Shown here one piece after another: positions 11,258 to 21,566 of a stretch of 64,000 nucleotides of DNA (its first letter is position 1; the number at the start of each line of letters is the position of its first letter). The translations under genes and the position numbers were made by a program. The DNA comes from Pisaster brevispinus (taxonomy: Eukaryota; Echinodermata; Asteroidea; Forcipulatida; Asteriidae): assembly GCA_023634235.1 (NCBI GenBank), contig JAMKCF010000028.1, forward strand, positions 2,908,001 through 2,972,000, given 5' to 3'. The notes below the pieces were generated by a model. It saw nothing but the letters and a program-made list of their open reading frames with translations. It was not told the DNA's origin and did not search any database.

Positions 11258-11676
11258 TTTTCGGTGGGCGACTCTATCATTTTACGACTTTGCTAGGGGG
11301 CGACTTTCTAGTGGCCGACTTTTCTGGGGGGCGAGATGACTGGTTTCCAAGAGTGTTATGGCTCTTTTTAACATAGGTCTTGTCATACTCATAGTCGTAA
11401 TGGTGACTATGATAATACCAAAGTTAAAAGAGAGCCATAACAACAGTCCAACAAGTTTGGCTACAGTACATGTACATCATACATGTTATGTCATACAAGT
11501 TGCTGCTGATACATACACAGTTTACCGAAGTTACAATAATTGAAAAACTGCCAATGGACAGCATGTTCTATGTACAAACTATTTAGTTTTTCAGTGAAAC
11601 TCAAAATATCATAATTGTGTACAACACTAGTCAACAGTAAAGAATTCAAATTCTTGTTCTTACCCCCCCCCCCCAG
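11258..11676. other. intronic stretch, no feature recognised
   Basis: DDX54 block 1-2 intron sequence with repeated GGGGGCGACTTT words at 11266-11335 and a C-rich acceptor tract at 11663-11674. No coding exon seen. Confidence 0.6.
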
Positions 11677-11803
11677 CCTGGAAGAGTGTCCATTGGTTTT
11701 CCCAAGCTAGACGGTTACACTTCAGATGCAGAGCCCGATACAAGAGAACTTGTTAAACAGATGAACAGGAAGAAGAAGAAGTCTGGAGGTTTCCAGTCGA
11801 TGG
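11677..11803 (+). pseudogene. DDX54-like block 2
   Basis: It follows a C-rich tract ending in AG and stops at donor GTGAGA. Forty-two codons plus one base encode [17 protein letters not shown], then [12 protein letters not shown]. The latter is a hallmark just upstream of the Q-motif in DDX54. It is open throughout and phase-compatible with block 3. Confidence 0.85.
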
Positions 11804-12108
11804 GTGAGACATTTCTTTCTTTAAATGTAGGGTCGCTGATTGGTTTTTGTCATCGTAATGCTAATTTACAGGCAACATTTTAACAAAAGATACAATAAAA
11901 TTACATGTGAAATTTTCAGCTGAACACAGTGTCTATTTGCTTAGAAATTTACAAAAAAAACCTGTCACTGTATTTGTACTGTGATGATGTTGAATCCTTA
12001 GCAACAGTCGCAGCCGTAGCTGTAGCAACCTATTCAGTTAGGGTCTTATCCACATTTTGTGATAAGAGGTCAAATATTAATTGTTTGAGCTGATCTGTGT
12101 CTTTGTAG

Positions 12109-12179
12109 GTTTAAGTAATCCAGTGTTTAACGGAATTATGAAGAAAGGTTACAAGATTCCAACACCAATCCAGAGAAAG
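12109..12179 (+). pseudogene. DDX54-like block 3, Q-motif region
   Basis: Acceptor TTTGTAG precedes it and donor GTTAGT follows. It encodes [20 protein letters not shown] followed by IQRK, the conserved F..GI..KGY..PTPIQ Q-motif region that recognises adenine in DEAD-box helicases. The next exon should carry the Walker A motif but is absent. Confidence 0.88.
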
Positions 12180-12186
12180 GTTAGTC

Positions 12187-12440
12187 ATCCCCTTAAGGTG
12201 ATCCCTCTCCTGCAGCTTCCAAGGTTGTATTGAAATCTGGGTGTGATCCCTGGCTTTACGGCAGTTACAGGTTGAATGGCCTCTGACTGGCACCCCTGAA
12301 CAAAGATATTGTCAAAATAGGGAGACCACCAATATCAGGGCTACGTAGCTCAGTTGGTCGAGCGCCGACACATTAATTTAGAGGTCACAGGTTCAAGGCC
12401 TGAGCCCCTAGTCAATTTGTCTTTGTTCAGCCCCAAATTA
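12187..12440 (+). mobile_element. tRNA-derived SINE (A-type), third copy
   Basis: Same body and flanks as 10563-10815. The tRNA-like part (12338-12409) keeps TAGCTCAGTTGGTCGAGCGCC and GGTTCAAGGCC but has a substituted anticodon arm. It lies immediately after the Q-motif exon, in the gap where the helicase core exons should be. Confidence 0.75.
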
Positions 12441-12446
12441 TTGTAA

Positions 12447-13335
12447 ATGAGTTCATCACATGATATCATGCTGGAGGCTGGCATACATGTAGTGCATCTA
12501 TCTTTCCAAACCGCAGTGGATGGTATCAAAATGGTCAGACAGTAGGAGGGTTGACTGTGTACTGTGTACAACCATTCATTGCATGATATCATAATTCAGG
12601 CTGGTGTAGTTTATTTATCATTCCAAACCACAATGGATGACATTTTACCTTCAGTGTGTAGTAGGTTTTCATTATAAAGAAAATCAGCAAAAGTTTTGTT
12701 GAGTTTGCCAAGACTGGACTGAACGACCCAACCCTCATACGGCTTGACATGGAGACGAAGATGTCTGATCAACTCAAGGTATGAAAATCATTTGTGTCTT
12801 GGGGCAAAAGTGCTCAGTGCAAAAATCGTTATATCTTAGTGTGTACTTGTATTGTGTGTACATTTGGGTTACTTTAAGCAAGGTACAACGTTTTGACAAT
12901 TCAAACTCACGTATAACGTAAATGCTCTTTTAGTTTTTGCACTAACACGACTGTTTGTTCTTCCTCTGTTGGTATCATTTTTAGCAAGCTTACTGACCAT
13001 TTTACAACCATTCAACTGCTTGGGTTATGTAGTGTACGGTGGCACACCTCTGCACTGAACCAACTGTGTACATTTGTGTACCACATGATTTCATATTGCA
13101 GGCTGACATATCTATCATTCAAAACTACAGCGGATGGTATTAAATGGTCCAAGAGTAGAAGGGTTGACTGTGTTCTGTGTTCTGTGTTCTGTGTTCTGTG
13201 TTTGCTTTCATCACATGATATCAGACATATTACAGGCAGGCTTGCTGCATCTATCATTCCAAACTATAGTGGATAATGATGATAAATGGTCAAACAGTAA
13301 GAGGGTTGAATGTGTACTGAGTAGATGCATTCAAC
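12447..13335. repeat. ~125 bp degenerate repeat units flanking DDX54 block 4
   Basis: Two units at 12447-12640 and two at 13065-13335 share CACATGATATCAT..., CTATC(A/T)TTCCAAAC...GGATG and GGTC.(A)CAGTA.GAGGGTTGACTGTGT. A four-fold CTGTGTT microsatellite sits at about 13166-13200. Helicase block 4 lies between the two pairs. Confidence 0.75.
12688..12778 (+). pseudogene. DDX54-like block 4, inter-domain linker
   Basis: Acceptor AATCAG precedes it and donor GTATGA follows. It encodes FVEFAKTGLNDPTLIRLDME and TKMSDQLK, matching the DDX54 segment after motif III (SAT) that leads into the second RecA domain. The sequence directly upstream lacks the SAT motif. Confidence 0.85.
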
Positions 13336-13454
13336 ACAGGATGTCACATTGAAAAACCCAGTTGCAGTATTTTTAAAAGGTGTAGTCCTCGTTGTTTCTG
13401 GCATGGTTTCAAATAAATGAACCTCGAATCTTGAACTTCTTCTTTAAAGACCTT

Positions 13455-13619
13455 GGCCCAATTTCATATAGCAACTTTCTATGCTTAGCAAAAAATGAGT
13501 GGGGCACCAGCCAAAACAATATAAACTTTATGGAATTTTTGCTTGTAACCAGTTTTTGCTAAGCATTATTTTTTTGTGCTTGGGAAGTTTTTACATTACA
13601 AGTTTTATGAAATTGGGCT
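13455..13619. mobile_element. MITE, GGGCCCAATTT family (diverged)
   Basis: GGCCCAATTTCATATAGCAA opens it and TTTATGAAATTGGGC closes it. Inner GCTTAGCAAAAA/TTTTTGCTAAGC also form an inverted repeat. Confidence 0.78.
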
Positions 13620-13620
13620 C

Positions 13621-13797
13621 TTATGAATTGACGTCATCCAGCCGCCTTCTTAGCGGTAAGCCGATGATGAAACAATGGAAAATGTACAGATTTGTACGTG
13701 CGGCACACATGACTGGCCAATGAGCAACGTGCTTTTGACCTCTACATGTAGGTGAGGAGCCCCACTCAAATAACGTCATATGTATAAGGTCTATTAC
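13621..13797. mobile_element. diverged copy of the TAATAGACCT MITE
   Basis: It aligns by eye with 8620-8797: GACGTCATCCAGCCGCC, GTAAGCCGATGATGAAACAA, TTTTGACCTCTA, AACGTCATATG and AAGGTCTATTACA. The left terminus is lost where it abuts the preceding MITE. Confidence 0.7.
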
Positions 13798-14163
13798 AAC
13801 ATGTTATACTAATTTGGGGGGCTAATCATCTTCACTCGCAGCTGATAAGCTGATTTGTGAAAGACGCGTCTACAACGTGTTCGAGCCCCAGGTACGCATA
13901 TGCACCCTTTGGCAGCCTGCTACATGGACCTATAAAATGACCAGGAAGCACAGCCAGAGATTGAAAGTGTTAGAATTTTCTGGAAGGAAGAAAACTGGGC
14001 CCAGAGAAAAACCCTTGGTGTCATAGGAGAGAACCATCGCACAACTCCAGTCATATATGGCCTTAGCCTGTAATCAAACCAGGGCCACACTGGTGAGAGG
14101 CGAGCGCTCTCCGCACTAGCCACCCATGCCGCTCATTAACATGACCTCATTTGATCCTTTCAG

Positions 14164-14294
14164 AGCTCCTTCTTCTTCTGAGACAGTCTGATAAGATAGC
14201 CACCCTGCTGTACCTTCTACGGGAGGTGGTCAAACCAGACGATCTGACCGTCGTCTTCATGGCAACCAAACACCATGTGGAATATGTGAAAGAG
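14164..14294 (+). pseudogene. DDX54-like block 5, frameshifted
   Basis: Acceptor CCTTTCAG precedes it and donor GTGAGG follows. The exon starts AGCTCCTTC (SSFF, as in DDX54), then loses frame in the CTTCTTCTTCTG run near 14170-14180. The shifted frame reads LRQSDKIATLLYLLREVVKP and then VVFMATKHHVEYVKE. One missing base explains the break. Confidence 0.82.
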
Positions 14295-14622
14295 GTGAGG
14301 AATCACTGTACACCGCAAACACTGAATGAAATATGAGCACTGCGAGGTCAAACTAGCCCTCCCTCTATCGGTAGTGGCTTGTCTTGACCGAGGGCTCTAG
14401 AGCAGTTCTGGGGTTGTCAGAGTGTGGGTTTGATTCCCAGTCATGGCACTTGTGTCCTTAAGCAAGGTACTTAACCATAGTTGCTTCTCTTAGCCCAGAT
14501 GTGTAAATGGGAACCTGAATAAAAATGGTGCAAAAAAGTTGGAAAACCACAGTGTGTAGAGACAGTTGTTTGCCGTTTTTGTTTTTTAGAGAACTTCTAG
14601 AAAATTAGGCATATTTATTAAT

Positions 14623-15005
14623 AATAGTAGTGGCTTCTTACATCAGTCACTCAGTGACGCTTAAGGCACTTCAACATTCCGTATTTTCCTGCAAGGTACG
14701 TGTAGCTACGTTTCTGAAGTATGAGACCTACTCTTTTACATAGCACCGTGTAATGGTTTACAAGGTGCTGTGGCGCAATATGTAGCCAATCAAACCAGGA
14801 ACACCGGGGCGAACCCCTTCTCTTTTCGAGAAGTGCACTGTGTTCTTTTACTTGCATTACACAACACACGGGACCAACGGCTTTACGTCCCATCCTAAAG
14901 GACGCCGCAACAGTGGTCAAGTGTCTTGTTTCAGAACACAAGTGTCAGGACCAGGACTCGAACCCATCCACACTCTGCTGATCAGAAACACCACGGTTAG
15001 CGCCT
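14623..15005 (-). mobile_element. tRNA-Leu-type SINE, minus strand
   Basis: The body is complete on the minus strand, from the ATTATTAATAAT tail at 14620 to GGGTTCGAGTCC (box B, minus strand) near 14960. The tRNA 5' half is missing or eroded. It sits in the intron between DDX54 blocks 5 and 6. Confidence 0.82.
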
Positions 15006-15345
15006 CCTTCTCCTGTCCCCCTTCCTCATCTTAAACAATCGGCCACTGATTATGTTCCTGAAGGTCTGAGCACAGGTGGGAAGCAGCATCCTGAAAAGTT
15101 TGTCCCCCACTATTTTTGTGTCATCCAACTGGTCTTAAACATTTCCTACTACAAATTCAATGGTGATTTAAGAGCGGTGAAACTAGCACGTGATCACATC
15201 TTGACCAATCGGAATGAATAAACTCTCCAAGGTATTTATGAATACTGATTCGCGCTGGTCGCTTTTTGGTCCAGTTCCAAAGAAATTTTGCAGTTTTGCA
15301 AGTTTTTCATAAAAAAAAATAAATTCCTGTCATTTTTCCCCTCAG

Positions 15346-15551
15346 ATCCTTACAATGGCTGGTATTAACTGCACATACACCTACAGTGACCTGGATCATG
15401 CGGCAAGAACAATCAACGTGGCTTACTCGCAAGAAGACCAAAGTCATGCTGGTGACAGACGTGGCTGCCCGTGGTATAGACATTCCAATGCTGGACAATG
15501 TCATCAACTTCAATATCCCTGGCAAGCCCAAGCTTTATGTTCAACCAGTTG
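15346..15551 (+). pseudogene. DDX54-like block 6, motif V, frameshifted
   Basis: Acceptor CCCTCAG precedes it and donor GTAAGT follows. One frame reads [20 protein letters not shown] then RTINVA. After about 15423 a second frame reads [20 protein letters not shown] then [19 protein letters not shown]. Motif V (ARGIDIP) is intact. The residues before the splice site are QPVG where helicases have HRVG, which would remove the motif VI histidine and arginine. Confidence 0.85.
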
Positions 15552-15689
15552 GTAAGTCAGGGTTTTTTTTTTTTTGGGGGGTGTACATCTTTGAAGGCCA
15601 CTGTTTTCAGCGGGGGCAAAGTCATTGTATCACAGCCTTGTAGAAAAAAATAATTTAATCAATTTGTGGCCCACCGCACTCATACCCAT

Positions 15690-15885
15690 CTTCCAGCATG
15701 TCCAGTGTGTTGTGTAATGCGTGTAAAAGAACCCAGTACACTTATCATTAAGAGAAAAGGTTTACCCTGGTGTTTTCGGGGGTATGTTTGGCTGCAGGTT
15801 GCGCACCTTTTAAACCGTTACATGGTGCTATGTAAATAAGTGGGTTTTATGTTTGGAATATAGCTCCGCAAACCTTGTAGCAAAA
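15690..15885 (+). mobile_element. tRNA-Leu-type SINE, body fragment
   Basis: Only the middle of the SINE body is present: GTGTTGTGTAATGCGTGTAA, AACCCAGTACACTTATC, ACCGTTACATGGTGCTATG and AACCTTGTAG. Confidence 0.65.
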
Positions 15886-15916
15886 AAACAGGACAAGCTT
15901 TGAAACACCCTCAGGT

Positions 15917-16290
15917 GTGGTAAAGCTTTATATAAGACCCGCATACAACCTCCTGACATTCAAAGCACTTTATGGTTCAGCCCCCTCCCTACCTTCAGAG
16001 CATGCTTCAGCACCAGCATGTCAGTGCCAGGTCTGAGGTCATCGGGCAGCATGCTGTTTGTTCCCCGGACTCCCCTTGCCACTTATGGTGAGAGGGTCTT
16101 TTCTAACATTGCCCCCCCGCCCCCCGCCTCTGGAACTCTCTGCCTAAATATCTAAGAGACACACATGACATTTCCAACTTCCAACAGTCTCTTAAAACAC
16201 ATCTTTTCAGATTGGCCTATGAGCACATCTGAGAATTCTTTGAATGTTTCACAGAGAAAGTGTGCCATACAAATGCTGTGTTATTATTAT
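15917..16290 (+). mobile_element. LINE 3' end, CR1/L2-like reverse transcriptase tail
   Basis: Frame pieces read LTFKALYGSAPS, then (in another frame) RLWNSL-type PxLWNSLP and SLKTHLFRLAYEHI followed by a stop, the usual C-terminus of CR1/L2-type LINE proteins. CCATACAAATGCTGTGTTATTATTATG ends the element. Frames are broken at the C run near 16114. It is a 5'-truncated, dead insertion. Confidence 0.68.
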
Positions 16291-16385
16291 GACTAGTATT
16301 ATTTCATTCTATTACAGCATGCAAAAGAAAGATCACATTTTCCTTTGTGCCAGTAACTCCTCGAGTCAGGCTACGTCCCGTAGCC

Positions 16386-18480
16386 TTAGATCTCAAGGGT
16401 CTTTCTGAGAATCCTCGCTGTTCCCAAAAGTGTCGCCTTCTGTAATAGATCTACCCTCACACTTGTCCCTATTTCCTCTAGATGTTTCCCAAGTGCTTTC
16501 GGAATGGTGCCAAGTGCTCCAACCACCACAGGGACTACTTTCACCTTCACCTGCCAAATCTTACGAAATTCCCTGGCCAGGTCTTTGTACTTTTGGATCT
16601 TTTGTGTCTCCTTCTTAGCGACCCCTATATCACCCGGCACAGCTATGTCAATAAGATGACACATCTTCTTCGTCTTATCTAAGACTTCAACATCCGGACG
16701 CCTATGTTCTATAACATGATCAGTCTGAATGTTAAAGTCCCAGAGGATCTTGACCTGGTCGGTCTCTACAACTTTATCCGGAACATGCTCGTGCCATTTT
16801 GCAGTCACTTGGACACCATTCTTTTTACACAGATCCCAGTGAATCAATTTGGCCAAATTGCAGTGTCTTCCTTTGTACTCCGTCTTGGCCATCATACTTC
16901 ATTCACTGACAATATGAAATACAGTCTCCTCTGCCTTATTACACATTCTGCACATAGGAGAGACGTTTGCTTTCTCTATCCTTGCCTTCATTACATTTGT
17001 CCTTAGAGACTGGTCTTGTGCCGCAGTAATCAAGCCCTCTGTTTCCTTCTTAAGTTCTACGCTCTTTAACCAATTCCAGGACTTGTTGCTGGCAACGCCT
17101 TCAGTGCATCTCAAGAACTGGCCATGAAGTGGTTTGTTCCGCCAATCTTGATGTCTTTCCTCTTTCCTTTGCCTCTTGTACTCCTTCGGCCCAACTTCGC
17201 CTGCCTTCGTGTACTTCTGCGCAACTTTCAACAAGTTCTCCTCAGTCCTCCTAATATGACAATGTAAGCTCCTGCGCTCGATGTTGACACTGTCTGCCAC
17301 ACTTAGCAACCCCCTATCGCCCTCTGACCTCGGAAGATAAAGTCTGCTCACATTCGCCCGCGGATGAAGCATACCATTCATGGTCATCAGTTTTCTCATT
17401 CTCCTGTCCATGACATCTAGATCTTCCTTAGTCCACTCGACAATACCCTCACTATACCTCATCAAAGACACGGCCCATGTGTTATTTGCCTTAACCATGT
17501 TCCCCCTGTTCAGTTTTGACTTCAAACATTTCTTTACCTGTCTGATGTACTCTGTCCTCAACCTCACCTTTGATTCCTCGTGAAGGACATGGTTCGATTC
17601 AAGTACACCAAGATACCGATAACTCTCTTCCTCACCCAAAGCCCTCATCTGTGCACCATCTGGCAGAACAATACCGTCGGAATGTACCCTCTTTCCCCTC
17701 TTCATGGTCATTGAAGCACATTTCTCCGGGCCAAACTGCATCCCGATGTCATCGCTGAAAATCCTGACAGTCTGTACCAAAGAATCGATCTCCACTTATT
17801 CTTTGCAAATCGTGAATAAAAAGCAGATGGTTGATCTTACATCCGTCCTTCTTCATTTCATAACCTGCACTCACCTTCCTCAGAATCATCGACAGGGGCA
17901 TCAATGCCAGAACAAACAGGAGCGGAGACAGAGAGTCACCTTGGAAAATCCCTCTTCTTATGCATACCTTGCCCAGACTAGCAATTTTTGGCCAACAGAT
18001 TAGTTCGCCATGTCTTCATGCTCTCACTTAGAAGACGCTTTACTGCATCAGCCAGTCCAACCATATCCAGGCATTCCATTATCCACGTGTGCGATACCAT
18101 GTCATACGCCTTCTTGTAATCGATCCACGCCATTGCCAAGTTCGTCTTTCTGCTCCTGCAGTCCTTCAGTACAGCCTTATCGTTGATAAGTTGATCCTTC
18201 GTACCTCTGGACCGCTTCTTTCAGCCTTTCTGCTTCTCTGGAAACAACTGCTGGTCATCCATATGACGATAGAGGTCTTCTGCAATCATACTGGTCAAGA
18301 GTTTATACATCACAGGTAAGCACATGATTGGTCTATAGTTACGAGCAATGTTAATGCACCTTTCTTGATGTCCTTCATGATCAGAACCGTTCTTGCTTCA
18401 GTCATCCAACATGGGACCTTACCATGTCCTAGACAGTCTTGCAATTGTAGGGCCATTCGCTCATGCAAACTGCGAATGAA
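16386..18480 (-). pseudogene. dead non-LTR retrotransposon with REL endonuclease (R2/R4-like)
   Basis: Minus-strand reverse transcriptase, zinc-knuckle and restriction-like endonuclease order, as in R2/R4-type LINEs. From 18480 down to 17796 the RT palm is broken into frames (pieces such as [10 protein letters not shown] and GDSLSPLLF-like). The catalytic FxDD motif reads FIHD (codons on 17809-17817), so the first catalytic Asp is His. 17795-16899 is an open 298-codon run covering the RT end and thumb, with WTKEDLDVMDRRMRKL and LYLPRSEGDRGL. The knuckle CRMCNKAEETVFHIVSE ends in a TGA (16899-16901) exactly where the last Cys is expected. After the stop the same frame continues to 16386 with RPDVEVLD...LIDIAVPGD (the RPD...D endonuclease motif) and VVGALGTIPKALGKHLEEIG. 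The 5' end is missing or truncated. Clade assignment is by recall. Confidence 0.85.
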
Positions 18481-19102
18481 CTATTCTGTTTTTGTTCTAA
18501 TATTATTAAACAGCTACTCGAGCAAGTAATTCTTAACGGTAATGCTATTAAAATGTGTTTATAATGTGTTTGTTTATAATTTAATTGTAATTTTAAAAAT
18601 ACCGTTACTCTTCTGAATTTTCATATTTTTTGATCAAAATATTACGCCCCAATCTCAAGGTTTTGAAAAACTAGCTATACCTCTACCACTGATGGCATGC
18701 GTCAAAATAACAACTCCTTGACGTCATGTGTGGGATGTTGCGTTGTTATACCTTGCAACAAAGCAGCTATACAAAATGGAGCGTCCTTATATGACGCAAT
18801 AGGAGTGATGATGTAACAGAGCTTTTCACAAATCTTTCTGAAGTAAAGCACAGAACAAGGGTGTTCAAAAATTATTGTGTTTTTTTTTTACATTTAAAAT
18901 CTTAAATCTCAAGTGAACTCAATTTCCTTATTGATTGGAAACATTTTAAATGAATTTCAGCAAAGATGAGTTGTATCTGTTGTTTGTTTGAGCTGGTCTT
19001 TAACGATTAACCTCTTTTGGTAGCACTGTTTTGTACTTTGTACAGTTTTGCTTGTTTTGATAAATGCCATTTTCTTGTGTAGTTTGTATTACTCGATTCC
19101 AG
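18481..19102. other. AT-rich non-coding stretch
   Basis: No coding, RNA or clear repeat feature seen. It precedes the splice acceptor at 19101-19102. Confidence 0.5.
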
Positions 19103-19250
19103 ATGGCCCGTCAACAAAAAGTGGAACAGCGAAGTAAAGAGTAGATGGAGAAGAGAGCTCGAGAAAACCAAAAACATCCTTGTGGTTACTGAACCCAAAC
19201 CAGTCCGCAAAGGAGGTGGTGGTAGGCGTGGAAAAGTTGGACAAATTTGA
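19103..19250 (+). pseudogene. CTR9 C-terminal exon fragment (probable)
   Basis: After acceptor GATTCCAG the frame reads WPVNKKWNSEVKSRWRRELE, then KTKNILVVTEPKPVRKGGGG, RRGKVGQI and a TGA. EKTKNIL, a short hydrophobic/Thr stretch and then a G-rich GGGGRR run is the signature after the long charged helix in CTR9, the TPR subunit of the PAF1 complex. A second frame in the same exon reads ARQQKVEQRSKE then stop and MEKRARE, which looks like the original charged helix, so a frameshift probably separates the halves. CTR9 should continue for well over 100 acidic residues here, so this is truncated. It lies 26 kb upstream of the CTR9 TPR-exon array in the same orientation. Confidence 0.58.
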
Positions 19251-19509
19251 TTTCAATTATTTGTAAAACGAATGCTCATAGGAATTTCTTTATTTATTCA
19301 TGATTACTTTTGACCTAGATTAGTCCTTTATTTCTGTGTAAACCGAGAAAAATTGTTTATTCTGAGGTATATAGAGAATACATAACACAACAGTTTAATG
19401 TAAGATTATTAAATTTGTATGAGTAACTATGACAAAAATATTTATGAGGCTGAATTAGTTACGATTGAAATAGCAAAATGATTCATTTGAAAGGTTCTCT
19501 GGATCATAT

Positions 19510-19640
19510 GAAACAGTGTAATGAATAATCATGGATGATTCTATGGATAATCATGGTTGAGTCTATGAATAATCATGAATGAATCTATGGATAATCATGA
19601 GGCATTAATACTCATGAGGTTGAATTATTCATGATAAAAA
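19510..19640. repeat. ~27 bp degenerate tandem repeat
   Basis: Four or five units of the form (A/T)GAATAATCATGGATGATTCTATGG. ATAATCATGA/TCATGATTAT-type inverted matches occur inside. Confidence 0.75.
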
Positions 19641-19666
19641 TCCACTGCTCCCTTGTGTGCTTTCAG

Positions 19667-19766
19667 CAATTGTTGTCAAACTGACGTCCCATGGCAGTAC
19701 GTGATGCTTTCCTTTAGTCAACTCAAACTTGAATCCGATCTGCAATGCACGAAGGACTTCATTGAG
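19667..19766 (+). CDS. unidentified internal exon (candidate)
   Basis: Acceptor TGCTTTCAG precedes it and donor GTAAGA follows. One base plus 33 open codons read NCCQTDVPWQYVMLSFSQLK then LESDLQCTKDFIE. The phase-0 end joins in frame to the terminal exon at 20496. I do not recognise the protein. It lies outside the segmental duplication, so the second copy of the locus uses a different upstream exon. Confidence 0.35.
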
Positions 19767-20495
19767 GTAAGAACAGGGTTTTACTGTTAATTTGTCTCCA
19801 ACTGATTTGACTGCTGGAAAAAATGTCTTTGGATTTCAATTATAAGATAGAATCAGAAGCACACTGTATTTGTTAATCTTGTTGGTGAAGACATGGGATC
19901 AAAACTACAACTGCTTTCCCACAGAAGGTCTGTAGCCAGCCTCTGTCTTTTACACGGATGTTTGCAAGGTAAACGTGCTACCTGTGTGTCCGACCTGGTT
20001 CCTCCTATCAGGATGTTTGAGTGTTAAACCAGGCTTTCTGCTTGTTAATCTTGCTTGGCTGAGATGTAGAACAAAAAGCTATCCAACAGCTTTATTCCAT
20101 GTACATCTCTTTGGAACTCCTTACCTGTTAAATCAACATTTCTCCATCCTACAATCTAAACAGATTCCAGACGCAAATCTACCTTTAGCTCCCTGAGTTA
20201 TTCTCATATTGAATGTTTTTTGTCTTGTACGTAACCCCCAAAACCAAGAGTGGCTTTAAGCCTTGTTTTGGGCAAACGTGCTTTAAAGTTATAAAAGAAA
20301 CACAAGGTCATAACTTGACAGGTTGAAAGGTCATATCTAACACGCTATAGCAAGCACACATTTTGCTCCACGCGATAAGGTCGTATCTCTTTTAATTGTT
20401 TTTTGCCTACACTTATTGCACTACCAACAACAATTTCAATTGCAACCTGGCTCCACTGACATAGTGAAATCTTTTCTTTTTTTGTGTGTGTTCAG

Positions 20496-20657
20496 ATTCA
20501 GGACGTGATACCCAAGAAGCGTCTGTCTTCTGTAGGGATGCAAATACTTTCACTTGGATCACCGAGGGAAGTGAAGTCATCGCAAAATTCCAAACAGACG
20601 ACGAGTAGTGCTTCCAAAGTTGCAGAGAGCTCGAGAGAAAGAGACATTTTCCTGTAA
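20496..20657 (+). CDS. unidentified terminal exon
   Basis: Acceptor GTGTGTTCAG precedes 53 open codons and a TAA: IQDVIPKKRLSSVGMQILSL, then a Ser/Lys-rich tail ending RERDIFL. The duplicate at 36416 keeps the acceptor, KRLSSVGMQ and the final IFL-stop region but has a frameshift. Conservation of the splice site and stop between copies supports a real 3' exon. A low-complexity basic/Ser tail gives no functional clue. Confidence 0.5.
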   Translation: MQDVIPKKRLSSVGMQILSLGSPREVKSSQNSKQTTSSASKVAESSRERDIFL

Positions 20658-21155
20658 AGTGTTGGACATCAGAGTGGTTGGACGGCAGCTTTTTCCATGT
20701 ATGAACTGAATTATGGCTATCAGTACAGGTAGTGGTCAGCCTACTGGTCTTTATTTTTTGTATAGTTTATTATCTGCTTGTCGACCGACCAGGTTCATAT
20801 TGTAATATTAATAATAATGTTAATAATTATGTGTATTATTTTAAATGGAATGCATGGGGGTGTTGTCTGCGGTTTGGCTGGTGGGATTCGACTTGGAGGC
20901 ATAGGTTTGTGAGTTTGTTGTGTGAATGATGATGATTAGTGGGCCCTGTGTGTTAGGTAACTTATGCCTTCTTGCCCATCCAGTGTCATGCTATATATTC
21001 TATGTTCTCCAATCACGCACTCATGCATTTGCTTTCTTCGAGATAATAATTATTTGGTAGAGACTGAATATCTAGGAGTTGCCTTCATTTTTATTGACAT
21101 TTTATCGACATACTTGCATTGTATAAGATAATTAAATGTACATGTATGTGTTTTA

Positions 21156-21425
21156 TTGACCGCCTGCACAACTCTCAACAGTTTGTACAGGTGTTTACAG
21201 AGAATAAATCCCAGCCAGATCCACAGTCAACATCCAAAAGCTGGATATAGCTGTGTAGGGCGTCACTTTAATCTTTCTAATCACTCCATTTCTCTCATGA
21301 TTTTACAGGGCTTTGAGGCACTAGGAAACCACAAGATTGTTCGTATGAGTAGGGAGAAGCTATGGATAAGGCGTCTTCAGACCATTCAACCCCATGGTCT
21401 AAACATCCAAGAAGGAAATGTCTAA
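21156..21425 (+). pseudogene. Penelope-like element C-terminus (relic)
   Basis: An open frame reads LQRINPSQIHSQHPKAGYSC then VGRHFNLSNHSISLMILQGF, EALGNHKIVRMSREKLWIRR and LQTIQPHGLNIQEG with a stop. HFN..NHS......G.E......R...E..WI..LQT..P.GLN is the usual end of reverse transcriptase proteins with a C-terminal GIY-YIG nuclease in Penelope-like elements. The catalytic GIY-YIG part and the reverse transcriptase are absent. The 37 kb copy is frameshifted after EALGNH. Family assignment is from recall. Confidence 0.6.
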
Positions 21426-21566
21426 TAACCTTTTGTCTTTGCCTTCTCCTTTTTACCACAGATTCTCCTCTCCAGTCTGCCTCATTCACTAATCAATTAC
21501 TTTTGTCTCCCTCTTCCCATCATTTATTTTTTACTTTTTGAGGCTTTGCATGATGAGGTATCAATG

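Larger units (their letters stand above)
9612..15551 (+). pseudogene. DDX54 ATP-dependent RNA helicase, decayed partial copy
   Basis: Six exon-like blocks in order match the DEAD-box helicase DDX54 (DP97/Dbp10 family), a nucleolar helicase of ribosome biogenesis and nuclear-receptor co-regulation. Recognisable parts are the acidic N-terminus, the K-rich [12 protein letters not shown] stretch, the Q-motif region ending PTPIQRK, the linker VEFAKTGLNDPTLIRLD, the second RecA-fold strand VVFMATKHH and motif [20 protein letters not shown]. No exon for motifs I, Ia, Ib, II (DEAD) or III is found between 12180 and 12687, where SINE and tandem-repeat DNA lies. Blocks 5 and 6 each carry a frameshift, and motif VI (normally HRxGR) reads QPVG. 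No exon after 15551 was recognised. Introns are kept, so this is an unprocessed duplicate rather than a retrocopy. Assembly loss of the core exons is possible but would not explain both frameshifts and the motif VI change. Confidence 0.8.

Noticed and set aside
16430..18319. + strand frames between 16.4 and 18.3 kb
   Set aside because: Antisense shadows of the minus-strand LINE.
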